Source of the DNA: Amblyomma americanum
Taxonomy: Eukaryota > Arthropoda > Arachnida > Ixodida > Ixodidae
DNA length: 64,000 nucleotides
Reading direction: 5' to 3'
Assembly: GCF_052857255.1 (NCBI RefSeq)
Contig: NC_135505.1
Coordinates: forward strand, 53,804,792-53,868,791
In this document: positions 1 through 12,832 of the stretch, one piece after another
Layout: the number at the start of each line of letters is the position of its first letter
How positions within the stretch are numbered: position 1 is the first letter of the stretch
Made by a program: the position numbers and the translations under genes
Notes under the pieces: generated by a model
What the model was told of the DNA's origin: nothing
The model's database searches: none
The model's input: only the letters and a program-made list of their open reading frames with translations

Positions 1-1075
1 TTCAGTAACTACGGGAAATTTTGACTCCAGTGGAGCACCTTTGTTAACAGTAGCGTTGCAAGTGATACTGCGAAGAATAAGACGATGCCTGCGGCCTCTT
101 GCTTGGCCTGCGGCCATTAAATCACTTCATTGCATCGATCAGCGCATCTCATTGTTAGACTAGCCGCCATTTAACAATATGGTCTCGCTTTGTAAGGAAC
201 TACTGCAAATGTCGAATTTTTTTTTGCCTGAGCAACTCAAGTTTTGACCCCAAGAAATGAAAAGAAAAACACCAGCACATATTTGCGTCTCAGTATTTCC
301 ATTGCCTTTGAGGAAGCACAGAAGAGTAATAATCAAAGCGCTGCTCTGAATACAGCTGGAACATTAAGATGAACCATGTCGTTGACCGAAGTGCTCAAGA
401 TTACAAATTCTTGTTTAACACAAGGTATCTTTGTACGCAATGCCGCATCAGAAATTCTAGTCGAATATGCGCTGAAAAACATCTAGCTACTGTTTTTAGA
501 GGTAACTCAAATGCAGTCGATAGTCTCTTAAATAAATGGTGTTGCTGTCGAGCAGGCAGGGTGCTTTCTTAGCAAAAGGTTACAATTTCTTCTTTAGAGG
601 AAACACTTGAACATAGTTAATGAGATATTTTATAAAGGTGATGATAACGAACCATAGTTACTGTCCCTTTCAACCTCAATTATTTCTGTACCGTCTGGAA
701 ATTACCAAATTTAAGCACGACGTGCATGTGAATATTATATTTCAGTCCGCCCGGAAACAGAAACGCGAAATATTGAGTGTGGTGCAGGCCGAGTGGCCTG
801 TTGACTACAGGGGCTCTTTTTTAAGGCGAAAACATTTAATGGCTCATACTCGCGCGTCGGGTGTAACGCTGTATTCCACGAATAACGTGGCAACTACTCA
901 AGATAGTAGAAAACCAATAGTAGTATCGGATAGAAGGGACGAAATATAACCCCCACGCCAAGTTTTATGACAGGAGAGTGATTGGTTAATTATTAGAGCC
1001 AAATATAGCGAAAAACCAACAAACAAAACACCAAAATTTGTCGATATAGCGCGGACGTCGATAGAGCGACGGGAG
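1..1075. other. Unassigned intergenic DNA
   Basis: I see no convincing gene or recognised repeat here. Short open frames at 369-572 and 620-949 have no recognisable motif and look like chance ORFs in AT-rich DNA. Confidence 0.5.
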
Positions 1076-1350
1076 AGGGTGACGTCACACCCGAGGTCGA
1101 CATGATAACGGCGCGTGCGTTGGTGGCGCCACCTGCGCGCCACCATCAGAGAAGCCTGAAGCCAGAAAAGAAGGAGAAGAAGGCCAGAGAAGCAGACCGC
1201 AAGCGCCAACAACGTCGTCAGGCAAACAACAACGTCGTCTAAATCGAAAGTGTGGCAAGGCAGAAGCCTCTGGGAGTGCCATTGGTATGACAACCTGCTA
1301 AGCTGGAATCGCAGTCGGCAAGGCCAGCGGCTTTCGCCTTGCCGCACTTT
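1076..1350. repeat. Dispersed repeat fragment with CRE palindrome
   Basis: The block starts with the perfect palindrome TGACGTCA (1,080-1,087), followed by CACCCGAGGTCGACATGATA and GGCGC. The same order of words occurs at 24,500-24,535, so this is probably the edge of a dispersed tick repeat. Further on, a plus-strand frame is rich in Arg, Lys, Glu and Ala with an RQANNNVV-like word, which could be a remnant of a basic N-terminal domain of a transposon protein. Family unknown. Confidence 0.35.
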
Positions 1351-3040
1351 ACATTGGCAAATGCCTCCCATATTTTTTTTCTCAAGTATGCTTTAAATTG
1401 CTCATAAATGATGCCTTAAGTTGAGAGAGTTCTTTTAACTCTACAAGGAAGTTAATCTTAGCATTCATTTGTACTTGAAATTCAAAGCACTCAGAAATAA
1501 AAGGAGCCAAGAGCATACTAAATTATCCTGGAAAATAAAGTTCTTACATAAATCCATCACGTTTTGTAGCTCGCTGCAAAAAGAGGCACTTCATTTGGTC
1601 CTTCATTAGCAGCGCCCGCTTATGAGATTTTCCGTTACAAGTTATGTATGAATGTACCGCTGTTCCTATCGCTCATACAAATATTCACTAAAACCTAGAA
1701 CTGCGCAATATCAGCGTCTCAGTCATTCCAAGTTTTAAGTGACATTGGCCAAAAGGAACAGTGGTAGATACACAAGAATTGTGTCTGTCACATGGACAGC
1801 AATTGCCGATCTCCTGCAAGGCTAGTCCCGTCTGCACATTCACATTACCGCCACTAGCATCGCGCAATTTATCTCTGGAAACTGAGGGAAGTTAATATTT
1901 CACAAAGCGAGGAAACCAAGGTGATTGGGAACAGTCATTAATGGACGACTAAGGGAATATGACGGAAACCACAGTTACACCGTCAAAACGCCATGTAGAC
2001 GAAAGGTGCAGTATTAAGTCAGTATTTGTTTAAAAATTAAATTTTTATATTATTGTCTGTATAAATTGTGTTGATACGAAAACGCACCTTTTCATCCACT
2101 TCTATATCTCGAGTGTTACAGTACTGTAGTACACCTCACTTACCGAGGTGTCAGGCACCAGACACAGCAAGTTCGAGCGAGTATGGAGCGCCAGGCACAG
2201 CAATTTCAAATCTGTCATGGTCTTTGGCCTTTTTATAAAACATGCCCTCAAAAACAAACGAATAAGCCATTTTAGGAGAGATTTGTACAAAGGGCCGTTA
2301 TCCGTTATCCTATGTACCAAATATTCCTGTAGAAACTGTTTTTTACATGTTGTGATCTTCGCCCTAAATGCAATGTTGTGTAGGCATGAATCAGATAGGG
2401 ATGTATAAGCTAACAGTCATATATCACAGTTAGGAATGATACGCGGCGGAGCAGACGCTCAGATACCCGTATCGTCATGTTCACGATTATATTCGCCGGA
2501 AGCTATGTAGTATTTGTTCGTGAAAGCTCAAAGCCGCAAGAAATGCAGCTGCATCAGTTTGTCACGTGAGGTACAAAAATATTCAATGGAATCATTTCGG
2601 CCGCACGCAGCTGCTTATTCGCAAATCGATATTTTAGTGAGTGATTACCGCTAATTTTATCGAATATTCTCCGCCAGCTTCAAGCTGAGCAACGCCGAGA
2701 CGGAAGGTGATACTTTTATTCGCTGACTAAAAGCAAGTTCGTTGCTATGGGACCACATAAGCTCTCGGTTAGTAGTGGAAGTAAGTCAGCCGAATAAAAA
2801 AATCTATAGGGCGCCACAATGACACTTTTAATTGTGCAAGACTTTGAAGCCAACACATGAGATTTGATGGAAGTGTCACACCTTCAAATCTTGAAACTCC
2901 TGAAAAAGGGCTCGCCTGCACAGTCAATGTGCATTGAGCTTCGCGAACGTTTTGATGAAGCCCTTTTCTACGGCCAACTAAGCAAACATATCGACGATCG
3001 CCTAGACTTGTTCAGCCGCCTGGGTGCACTGAGCCGACTT
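1351..3040. other. Unassigned intergenic DNA
   Basis: No supported gene. Around 2,148-2,220 the words CAGGCACCAGACACAGCAA and CAGGCACAGCAA recur about 40 bases apart as a short local duplication. Nothing else stands out. Confidence 0.5.
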
Positions 3041-3215
3041 TGTCAAACCGGAACCGAACATAAACCTGTAACTATAACTGAACACGTATGGTTGCTTGTA
3101 ACGGGCACAGAACCAAACCCATATTTTTTTCGCCAGCTTGGAACTGAACCAGAACCGGAACGGTTGAAAGAAACCTTTTCAAAACGGCTCGGGATTCCGT
3201 TCAGCCTAGGGTTTC
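3040..3215. repeat. GAACCGG-rich low-complexity repeat
   Basis: Words such as AACCGGAACC, GAACTGAACCAG and AACCGGAACGG recur several times within 175 bases. A similar block, rich in AACCGGA, GAACCGGAGC and AACCGTTC, lies at 17,990-18,110, so this may be one dispersed repeat. An open frame crossing it (2,864-3,247) has no known motif and is not treated as a gene. Confidence 0.35.
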
Positions 3216-3249
3216 TTGAAGCACGGATTACGTCTTTATTAGGCTAGAA

Positions 3250-3485
3250 TGCTTTATGGTTTATGGAGGTTTTGACTTCTCAAAGCGATTTAGGCTATGA
3301 GAGACGCCTTTGTAAAGAGCTCCGGAAATTTCGACCTCTTGAGGTTCTTTCACGTGCATTGGAATCGCACATACACTGGTCTTTAGAATTTAGCCTCTAT
3401 CGAAATTCGACCACCGCGGCCCGGATCGAAATAGCGTATTCCGGGTCACCAGCCAACCGCTATAATCACTGAGCCACCGCGGCCG
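3250..3485 (-). repeat. Ruka-like tRNA-derived SINE
   Basis: On the minus strand the unit starts with the tRNA-like head, seen on the plus strand as the reverse of CCGCGGTGGCTCAGTG. It continues through the GTCGAATTTCGAT-like body and ends near 3,250 with a TTAAACC-like tail. Order and wording match the plus-strand copy at 52,487-52,718. It is diverged and not a functional tRNA. Confidence 0.75.
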
Positions 3486-3487
3486 CT

Positions 3488-4010
3488 CATTTAGGCAGAA
3501 TTAGATGAGCTAGCGCATAGATTTAGTCACTGAAAGCTACCTGCTCTACTCAGAGCGAAAATAGCCCCTGGTGGACGGCAATAAAACTCATGTAACTCTG
3601 GTTTCGAGGGAAGTTAGCTAACTGTCTCTTCCGTAGTGTACTTTCTACAATTACAAAATCTTTCACATAAGACCTGTGAAATGCGGAGTTTATTAGATTC
3701 ATGTTTGGAGACAGTTTCAAATTTGTAGCACTGCTCCAACTCATAAAGCACCGACAGAAAATAGCTGCACATTACTTGTGCGGCATAGCATGAAACAGGT
3801 GAAACGACCAAACCACGCTGTGCAGTATTCGCTTCCGGAAACATTCGTTTTCTCATCAGTGGCTATGGAGCTGCCAAAGATATCCCCCTGGCGTTGATCA
3901 CCGATTATTTAAAGACTGACAACTTCGTGTATCGGTGCAGTCAGAGGCAAACCTGTGTTCTGGACTAAACCTTTGCTTCGCTTCGGGGAGGTGAGAGTGC
4001 ATTGCACCTG
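3488..4010. other. Unassigned DNA before the LINE
   Basis: No gene recognised. The right part may belong to the 5' untranslated region of the LINE that follows, whose exact 5' end I cannot fix. Confidence 0.4.
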
Positions 4011-4051
4011 TTGTAATTCATCACATTTCGGGTTTTGCCGCTGATATCATC

Positions 4052-5026
4052 ATGCCTTCTTTGTGTACTTCTTGCTCAAAAGCCATACCGAAAGATGGGA
4101 AATTTATGACTTGTACCTGCGAGGGCGAAGTTCACTTCGGGAAAAACTGCTCGTCAGTTACTGATAAACCTTACAAAAAGATGAGTAACATACGAAAAGT
4201 GGAAGTGCCCTTCATGCAAGGTTGATTCTAAGCATCCTGACATAGCATCCAACGCTAATGATTGTTCGTTCTCGCACTAGTTGTCTACTCTGTATATGAA
4301 ACTGGATTATTTGACGACAACATTTTCAGCACTCATGGTGAAAATTGAAGAACTATTGTTGGTCAAGAAAACTAATGAGAAGGTTGCTTCGGCAGTGGAG
4401 GACATACAGCCCTCTATTGACTTCCTTTCGTCATGGTATGACGCGGTGCTTGCTACAGTGACTACTAATCGTGCTGAGCGCAAAGACCTTCGATCACAAG
4501 TTCAATCTCTCTCTTAAACGCTAGCTTTCCCGACACAGGTGATTGATAGGATGAGTGGGAAGATAAATGATCTGGAACAATACAGCCGAAGATGTAACTT
4601 CGAGATTCACGGCCTTCCCGTCAAATCTGATGAAAACCTGGACTCTTTCCTAAGTACCTTGGCAAGCAAGCTAAATATAACGGATTTTAACAAGCAGATA
4701 TCTCGCTAATACATCGGCTGTCATTCAGTGGCTACAATATTCCAGCGATTCTAGTGCAAACTCGGTCCATTTCTGTTAAGCAGAAGTGGCTCGGGGCTCA
4801 GATGGGCCTTCCTGATTTGGTGCTAGACGATCAGTTTGCTCGGCTATTTTTTAACAATAGCCTGTGTGAGTTTATTCGCGAGTTATCCCGACTATCAAAG
4901 TCTCGTGACAAAGAAAGTGGTTTTCAGTTAGTCTGGACTAAAAATGGGAATGTCTTCGCAAAACATTCCGAAGGCACACCTCTCATTCGCATCAACAAGC
5001 TCCCGAATCTTGAAAAACTAACATAA
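4052..5026 (+). pseudogene. LINE ORF1 (PHD-like finger, nucleic-acid chaperone)
   Basis: Translation from the ATG at 4,052 gives a Cys/His pattern (CTSC, then TCTCEGEVHFGKNC, then WKCPSCK after a frameshift near 4,195), as in PHD-like fingers of CR1-type ORF1 proteins. A stop in the middle is followed by a coiled, charged stretch (4,281-4,517). After another stop comes NDLEQYSRRCNFEIHGLP, the hallmark of L1/CR1-type ORF1 RNA-binding domains. The last part (4,754-5,026) reads QLVWTKNGNVFAK, matching the C-terminal end of the same family. At least four lesions break the frame, so no full protein can be made. In active elements this protein coats the RNA and aids target-primed reverse transcription. 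Confidence 0.8.
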
Positions 5027-5099
5027 CCTTGTCCGACTTTGGTTTCGTGAATTGTTTCGATTTTTCTGATGCCCGAATTTTCTTTCGGCATCACACAGG

Positions 5100-5859
5100 C
5101 AATTCATTTCAGTTTATTCATGTTAACATTCCCAATATACTGAAACAAACACTGGGAACGTTTTTGTGCGCTAACTCACCCTTTTCATTCAAGTTTTGAC
5201 GGTGTTGCTCTCAAGGAAGTGAACGTTTCGTCAGCTCTGTTATCACAATATCGCTGCCAGGGTACTAGTCATATTCTTAAACTCGTCTACAAGGAACAGG
5301 AGAAAGAATCGCAGTTTTCGTTAAAGGTTCTTGGTCCATTTCTGAAATTAGTATTCCTTTCACTCAAGCAGAAGTAGTTGCGCAATGCTCGAGTACACCT
5401 TGGTTGCCATTGGTTCTCACAATTTACCGCCCTCTGTGCGGTAACGGTCGCATCTTTTTAGCGGAGGTCAATTCTGCAATATCATCATTTTCTTGTGAAG
5501 AACACGTGCGGATTGTCGGTTACATGAATATCGATGTTCTACGCCCCACTGCGCCGCCAATGACCGCCGATTATCTGGACACTATATCAAAGTGGGGACT
5601 AGAGACTAAACTTCACAGCCCTGCACGTGAGGAATATGTATCTGGGCATCTGGTCATGTCTTGCATCGACCACATAAACGTGCGTTCTCAAAACCTGTCG
5701 GTGCAGTCTACTGTGGTTGAGGTCAAGCTTGCAGACCACTATTTCGTTTGCTGCTCGTTAACAGGTTGTTGCAGCGACCTTGCATCTATGCGCAGCCAGC
5801 CAAAAGTATCAGTACTTGATTATAAGCTTCTTGATGAAAGACTATCAAAGCACGAATAG
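5100..5859 (+). pseudogene. LINE ORF2, AP-endonuclease domain remnant
   Basis: The best part (5,404-5,859) contains LTIYRPLCGNGRIFLAEVN and then RIVGYMNIDVL, matching the IYRPP...GDFNIDL blocks of APE-type endonucleases of Jockey/CR1 LINEs. The GDFN core has become GYMN, so a key acidic residue is lost. HINVRSQNL and KLADHYFV near the end correspond to the IDHI and SDH blocks. Upstream (5,100-5,400) the frame is broken by stops. The domain would have nicked target DNA. Confidence 0.75.
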
Positions 5860-5945
5860 CATTTTTTTATTGACAGTGTGTCCCCTGCGGACTTATATGA
5901 CAGTTTCGTCGAACATTTCGTTCGCACAAAGCTGAACCTTCACGC

Positions 5946-7201
5946 ATGGTGACAGTTAAGCAACGAAATATAGACAATATGTGGATGTCACCCGTAATAG
6001 GGGATGCCGTTAAAGAGAGAGATCTGCTCTGGGCTCGATCAAGACGTGCCCTAAACTGTAATGAACTACGACTGCAATTTAAACGTGAACGAAACCGTGT
6101 GAATGCCATTACCCGCCTGGACAAGCGCAATCACTTTAGGTCTAAAACGTGGTCGTTGGTCAATAATCTGAAAGGAGTGAGCGCTGCTGTTTATACTGAT
6201 ACATTTTTTATCTCGCATTTTCATAAAGATGGACAGAGCATAGAAAATGATTTTCACACCCTATTTTCTCTGGTCTCTGGTACCTCTGCGGTCCCCGCCT
6301 ACCGACGGTCCTATGCCTCCCAGTGTGATGGAATCTGCTTTCCTTCATGATAATACCAAAAGTGAATTAAGGTGTATTCTTTTCAATCCTAAACGTAACA
6401 AATCTCCTGGTCATGACAGCCGCACGGTTTCTGAATTGCGCAGAAATTTTGAATCGATTAAAGGTGTACTACAAGTTATAGTTAACAGTATCATTTCCAG
6501 AGGTATAATACCAACTTCAATAAAAACTACTAAACTTATACCTTTGTATAATGGTGGCTCCAGAAGCAAGATGAGTAATTACCCAGCTATTTCATTTCTT
6601 CCATGTATCAGTCATGTTTTCAAAAAGCATCTACTACATACCATGAAGAATTCTTTGAACAGTCACAGCATTATATCGCCCGATCAGTACGGCATCATAC
6701 CAGGCAAATGAACAACAGTCCTTCTTGAAGAACCCTCTGACGTGCTAAATTCAGCTTCGATAAGAATCAAGTCGTATGCTCTCTTTTCCTTGACTTAGGC
6801 AAGGCTTTTGATAGTATATGCCACGTTCTTTTGTTTGGTGAACTTTCTGCACTAGAATTTCGTGGTTCGTTTTTGCAATTGCTTATGAACTTTTTACACG
6901 ATAGGCGCCCATTAGTGTCGATTTCAAAATTTCATAGCCATTTCAAGGTAATTACATCCGGTGCCTGTTTTTTTCCAATATGCTGACGGCACTGGTATTG
7001 TTTCGCAAGAAAAAATTTACACTGATGCAGTTACAAAATTACAGATGGCACCTATTAAAGCCGTGGACTGGTTTACGTCTAACTTTATCAATGTTAATGG
7101 TTCTAAAACAAAACTTAAAAGTTTTCACAACCCATTAAAACAATTCGAGTTGAGCCATCCTGCATATTTGCGTACTTCCTTCTGTCTTCATTGTAGCTGT
7201 G

Positions 7202-7202
<1 letters not shown>
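5946..7202 (+). pseudogene. LINE ORF2, reverse transcriptase remnant
   Basis: The frames read KRNKSPGHDSRTVSELR (RT motif 1 region), LIPLYNGGSRSKMSNYPAIS (normally NYRPIS), SLDLGKAFDSICH (catalytic block A), RGSFLQLLMNFLHDR, and then YADGTGIVSQ, where the catalytic YADD is altered to YADG. Between ITSGA and QYADG the VPQGSVLGPLLF block is missing, an internal deletion near 6,965. A further stop lies at 6,709. The frame at 7,202 (HCSCV) continues directly at 10,412. Confidence 0.85.
7192..7202. repeat. Target site duplication, left copy
   Basis: The 11 bases TGTAGCTGTGT are repeated exactly at 10,412-10,422, on the other side of the RTE element. Confidence 0.9.
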
Positions 7203-7234
<32 letters not shown>

Positions 7235-7240
7235 GCCTTA

Positions 7241-10177
7241 CTACACCCACTGCAGGGCAAAGGCCTCTCCCATGTCTCTCCAATTAACCCTATCATTTGC
7301 CAGCTGCATCCACCCTTTGCCTGCAAACTTCTTAATCTCATCCGCCCACCTAACCTTCTGCCGCCCCCTGCTACGCTTACTTTCTCTTGGAACCCACTCC
7401 GTTACCCTTAAAGACCAGCGGTTATCTTGCCTTCGCATTACATGCCCTGCCCAAGCCCATTTCTTTCTCTTGATTTTGACTAGGATGTCATTAACCCGTG
7501 TTTGTTCCCTCACCCACTCTGCCAGCTTCCGATCTCTTAACGTTACACCTATCATTTTTCTTTCCATGGCTCGCTGTGTTGTCCTTAACTTAAGCTGAAC
7601 TCTTTTCGTTAGCCTCCACGTTTCTGCCCCGTAGGTGAGTACCGGTAAGCTTATGCTGTTGTACACTTTCCTCTTGAGGGAAATTGGTAAACTGCCACTC
7701 ATGATCTGCGAGAATTTGCCATATGCGCTCCACCCCATTCTTATCCTTCTAGTTATCTCCCTCTCATGATCCGGATCAGCTGTCACTACCTGCCCTAAGT
7801 AGACGTATTCCGGCACAATTTCTAGGCTCTCCCTGCCAACTGTGAACTGTTGTTCCCTTGCTAGGCTGTTGAACATTACCTTGGTTTTCTGCATGTTAAT
7901 TTTTAGACCCATCGATCTGCTCTGCCTGTCTAACTCGTTGATCATGATTTTCAGTTCACCTCCTGAGTGACTCAGCAAGGCAATGTCATCAGCAAATCGC
8001 AGATTATTTAGGTATTCTCCATTTATTCTTATTCCCAACTGTTCCCAATTCAGGCCTCGAAAAACCTCCTGCAAACATGCGGTGAACAGCATTGGCGAGA
8101 TCGTGTCTCCTTGCCTGACACCCTTCCTTATTGGAATTTTATTGCTGACTTTATGGAGGACTATAGTAGCTGTGCAGTCGCTATATATATCTTCCAGTAT
8201 TTTGACATAAGGCTCTTCTACCCCCTGATTACGCAATGCCTGTATGACTGCTGAGGTTTCCAATGAGTCGAATGCTTTCTCGTAATCAATGAAAGCTATA
8301 TAGACAGGTTCGTTATATTCTGCGCATTTCTCTATCACCTGATTGATAGTGTGAATATGATCTATTGTGGAATATCCTTTACGAAAGCCTGCCTGATCAT
8401 TTGGTTGATTAAAGTCTAACGTTGCCCTGACTCTATTAGCGATTACCTTAGTAAATACTTTGTAGGCAACGAATAGTAAGCTGATCGGCCTGTAATTTTT
8501 CAAGTCCTTGGCGTCTCCCTTCTTATGAATTAAGATAATGTTTGCATTCTTCCAAGCTTCTGGTACAGTCGAGGTCATAAGGCATTGCGTATACAGGGTG
8601 GCTAGTTTTTCTAGCACAATGTCCCCTCCATCCTTCAACAGATCTGCTGTTACCTGATCCTCCCCAGCTGCTTTTCCCCTTTTCATTGCTTCTAAGGCTT
8701 TCTTTACTTCATCTTTCGTTACTGGCGGGATGACGCATTGCTGTGCACTGCTGTTCTCATTAGCGCTCTGATTACATTGGCTACTGTACAGGTCTGTGTA
8801 GAACTCTTCGGCTACGTTAACTATCTTATCCATTTCGCTAATGACATTGCCCTGCTTGTCTCTTAATGCATACATCTGGTTTTTACCTATGCCTAGTTTC
8901 CTCTTCACTGTTTTTAGGCTACCTCCGTTCTTTATAGCATGCTCGATTCTCTCCATATTAAACTTCCTTATGTCGGCTACCTTGCGCTTATTTATTAACT
9001 TTGATAGCTCCGTTAGCTCTATTCTATCGGTAGTGTTAGATGCCTTCATGTTTTGGCGCTTCTTAATCAGATCTTTCGTCACCTGAGATAGCTTCCCGGT
9101 ATCTTTTCGAACTGTCCTACCGCCTACTTCTACTACGCACTCCGTAATTATTGATGTCAGGTTATCGTGCATTGAATGAACATCAAGATCATCTTCCTCA
9201 GTTAAAGCCGAATATCTGTTTTGCAGCGCTATCCTAAACTCCTGTGCTTTCCCTCTTACGGCTAACTCGTTAATGGTCTTCTTCTTCGCTAGCTTCTTCC
9301 GTTCTCTCTTCAAGTCTAAGCTAATTCTAGACCTTACCATTCTGTGGTCGCTGCAACGCACCCTTCCGAGGACGGCCACATCCTGAATGATGCCAGGTTT
9401 AGCGCATAGTATGAAGTCGATTTCATTTTTAATCTCACCATTGGGGCTCTTCCAGGTCCACTTCCTGTTTTCTCGTTTGCGGAAGAAGGTATTCATGATC
9501 CGTAAATTATTTCTATCCGCGAATTCGACTAATAACTCTCCCCTGCTATTTCTAGAGCCAATCCCATAGTCACCTATTGCGTGGTCGTCAGCCTGCTTCT
9601 TGCCCACCTTCGCATTGAAGTCGCCCATCAGTACAGTGTACTGCGGTTTTACTTTATTCATTGCTGATACTACGTCCTCATAGAAGCTTTCAACGGTCTG
9701 GTCATCATGGCTGGATGTGGGTGCGTAGGCCTGCACCACTTCCAGCTTGTACCTCCTATTCAGCCTAATTGCTATAGCTGCTACCCTCTCGTTAATACTG
9801 TAGAGCTCCTCTACGTTACCAGCTATATCCTTATTAATGAGGAAACCAACACCTAGTTATCGTCTATCCTCTAACCCGCGATAGCACAGTATGTGTCCGT
9901 CCTTTAGTACTGTATACGCCTCACCGGTCCTCCTAACTTCGCTAAGCCCTATAACATCCCATTTAATTCCCGCTAGTTCCTCACACAGCACTGCTAGGCT
10001 AGCCTCACTAGCTAAAGTTCTAGCGTTAAACGTTGCCAGGTTCAGATTCCAATGGCGGCCTGTCCGGAGCCAGAGATTCTTAGCACCCTCCGCTGCGTCA
10101 CAGGTCTGACCACCGCCGTGGCCAGTTGCTCTGCAACCGCTGGGGACTGAGGACCGAGGGTTAATTGGTTTGATCAT
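7241..10177 (-). pseudogene. RTE endonuclease-reverse transcriptase, one in-frame stop
   Basis: This is the replication protein of the LINE: an APE-like endonuclease, then reverse transcriptase. I chose the ATG at 10,177 as start; the frame is open back to about 10,276 without an earlier ATG. The endonuclease blocks are LATFNARTL, WDVIGLSEVRR, YTVLMGDFNAKVG, NEIDFILC and CSDHRMVRSRI. The RT blocks are NYRPISLL, QAGFRKGYSTIDH, FIDYEKAFDSL, GVRQGDTISPMLF and FADDIALLS, with both catalytic Asp residues present. The C-terminal part has AGHVMRRQDNRW and WADEIKKFAGKGW, typical of RTE elements. The frame is about 978 codons, a usual RTE length. The only break seen is TAA at codon 107 (9,857-9,859), inside the endonuclease, after which the same frame continues. 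Without readthrough this copy cannot make the full protein. Confidence 0.93.
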
Positions 10178-10324
10178 AGAAGGTTGTGGCCAAGTACTAC
10201 ACCAGGGTGGCCAAATCCTGCTCTGGTGAGGGAGTGCGTTGTCGGTTCTCGTCACCGAGATCAGGCCGCACTCCAGGCCTGGTTATGCAATTCCATCAAC
10301 ACGCGGATTTTTTCTTTAACCCGG

Positions 10325-10409
10325 TGGAGAATTGCGCGGCACCAGTATTTGAACCCCGGTCCTCTTGCACGCGAGTCGGATGTTCTACCTCTACGCCATC
10401 GCTGCCTCT
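10325..10409 (-). other. tRNA-like head at the RTE 5' end
   Basis: On the minus strand the segment starts GGCAGCGATGGCGTAGAGG (an A-box-like TGGCGTAGAGG), has an ACTCGCGTG anticodon-like loop, then GGGGTTCAAATACTG (a B-box-like word) and closes with GGTGCC, which can pair with the starting GGCAGC apart from one mismatch. This is a tRNA-derived Pol III promoter-like unit. It lies inside the target site duplication, so it moved with the LINE. The mismatch and surrounding context make it unlikely to be a working tRNA gene. Confidence 0.75.
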
Positions 10410-10411
10410 TC

Positions 10412-10422
10412 TGTAGCTGTGT
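10412..10422. repeat. Target site duplication, right copy
   Basis: TGTAGCTGTGT, identical to 7,192-7,202. Removing one copy plus 7,203-10,411 restores a continuous reading frame of the older LINE. Confidence 0.9.
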
Positions 10423-11202
10423 ACCAGTAAAATACGCGCAGTCGGTCAAATATCTTGGCCTGATCTTCGACAGTGATCTCTCTTGGAGCTCCCACTTTTC
10501 TGTTGTTTGCCAAAGTCTTCGTGCTGTATCGTGTGTGCTGTATAATATTGAATATTTTGTGCCTTTTCCTGTAAGTAAATGTGTTACACACGCTCTAGCC
10601 TACAGTGTTCTTAGCTACGGCAACATTGTTTATGGTCACTGCATGGTTCGCTAGCAGAACAGGGTGAATTCGCTTCTGCATTGTCTCCTAAAGAATAATG
10701 CCTATGACTTGTCTATTGGTAATTACATTGATATTTTTAGAAGACTAAAGCTTCCAAGTTTTAACGCTTCCATATGTTTCTGCACGTGATTCAAGACCAA
10801 AATACCGTAACGGCATTCCTCACTCCTCAACCCGGTACAAAAGCGCACACGTCATTACTATGTACCTGCCTGTTTTAACAGTTTGCCACGTAGTGTATTC
10901 CGCATGAAAACTAAATGCAACCTGAAAAAAATTTTGCGGTATGAATCTGCGCTGTTTCCTGCCCCATAAATATTTAATATAATGTTGCTGCCTAATTTTT
11001 CAACTTAATGTCATCCCTCTTGCTGGTGTAATAAGTTATGCATCGATATTTGTTTCTGTGTTAATGTTTTTTTAATAGTCAAGTTCGTTGCAACGCCTCT
11101 ACTTTTTGGCAGTTTGCTTTCTGCCTGGCGCTGCCACTCCAACCTTTTGAGGCTTTGGTAGGCCTGATTCTTGCTGTATGAAAATGAACACCAATAAAAG
11201 TG
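10412..11202 (+). pseudogene. Jockey/CR1-type LINE, 3' part
   Basis: This continues the frame broken at 7,202: VKYLGLIFDSDLSWSSHF is the RT thumb block (normally YLGI.D..LSW..H), followed by LSYGNIVYGHC (normally LEYA..VW) and, after stops and shifts, FNSLPRSVFRMK. A stop follows at 10,652. The 3' untranslated part ends with CCAATAAAAGTGCTATCTATC, after which the tetranucleotide satellite begins. Inactive through several lesions. Confidence 0.85.
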
Positions 11203-12811
<1,609 letters not shown>

Positions 12812-12832
12812 CAAGCCGCAAATACAAAATTA

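Larger units (their letters stand above)
4011..7202 (+). mobile_element. Jockey/CR1-type LINE, 5' part (decayed)
   Basis: A two-ORF non-LTR retrotransposon on the plus strand: a zinc-finger/coiled ORF1, then endonuclease and reverse transcriptase of ORF2. It breaks off at 7,202 where an RTE element was inserted and resumes in the same reading frame at 10,412. Many stops and frameshifts, and loss of the RT palm core, show an old, inactive copy. The 5' end is approximate. The Jockey/CR1 placement rests on domain order and motif style, so the clade is not resolved. Confidence 0.85.
7203..10411 (-). mobile_element. RTE/BovB-type LINE, near full length
   Basis: A 3.2-kb non-LTR retrotransposon on the minus strand with one long EN-RT frame, no RNase H, and a short 3' tail of GAT repeats (plus strand 7,203-7,234). 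It is bounded by an exact 11-bp target site duplication and sits inside the coding part of an older LINE. The 5' end carries a tRNA-like head (10,325-10,409). The exact TSD and the single visible stop suggest recent insertion. Three truncated relatives occur in the window, at 23,222-23,610, 30,526-30,779 and 43,610-44,964. Assignment to RTE/BovB rests on the endonuclease and RT wording, the single ORF and the microsatellite tail. Confidence 0.95.

Noticed and set aside
7135..7411. Short ORFs with runs of Asp, Ser or Ile near 7,200
   Set aside because: They translate the GAT/ATC tail of the RTE element.
10325..10409. A functional tRNA gene
   Set aside because: It has an acceptor mismatch and lies within a transposed unit; treated as a tRNA-derived head. 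The same reasoning applies to the heads at 15,619, 21,297, 28,474, 43,191, 52,487 and 59,225.
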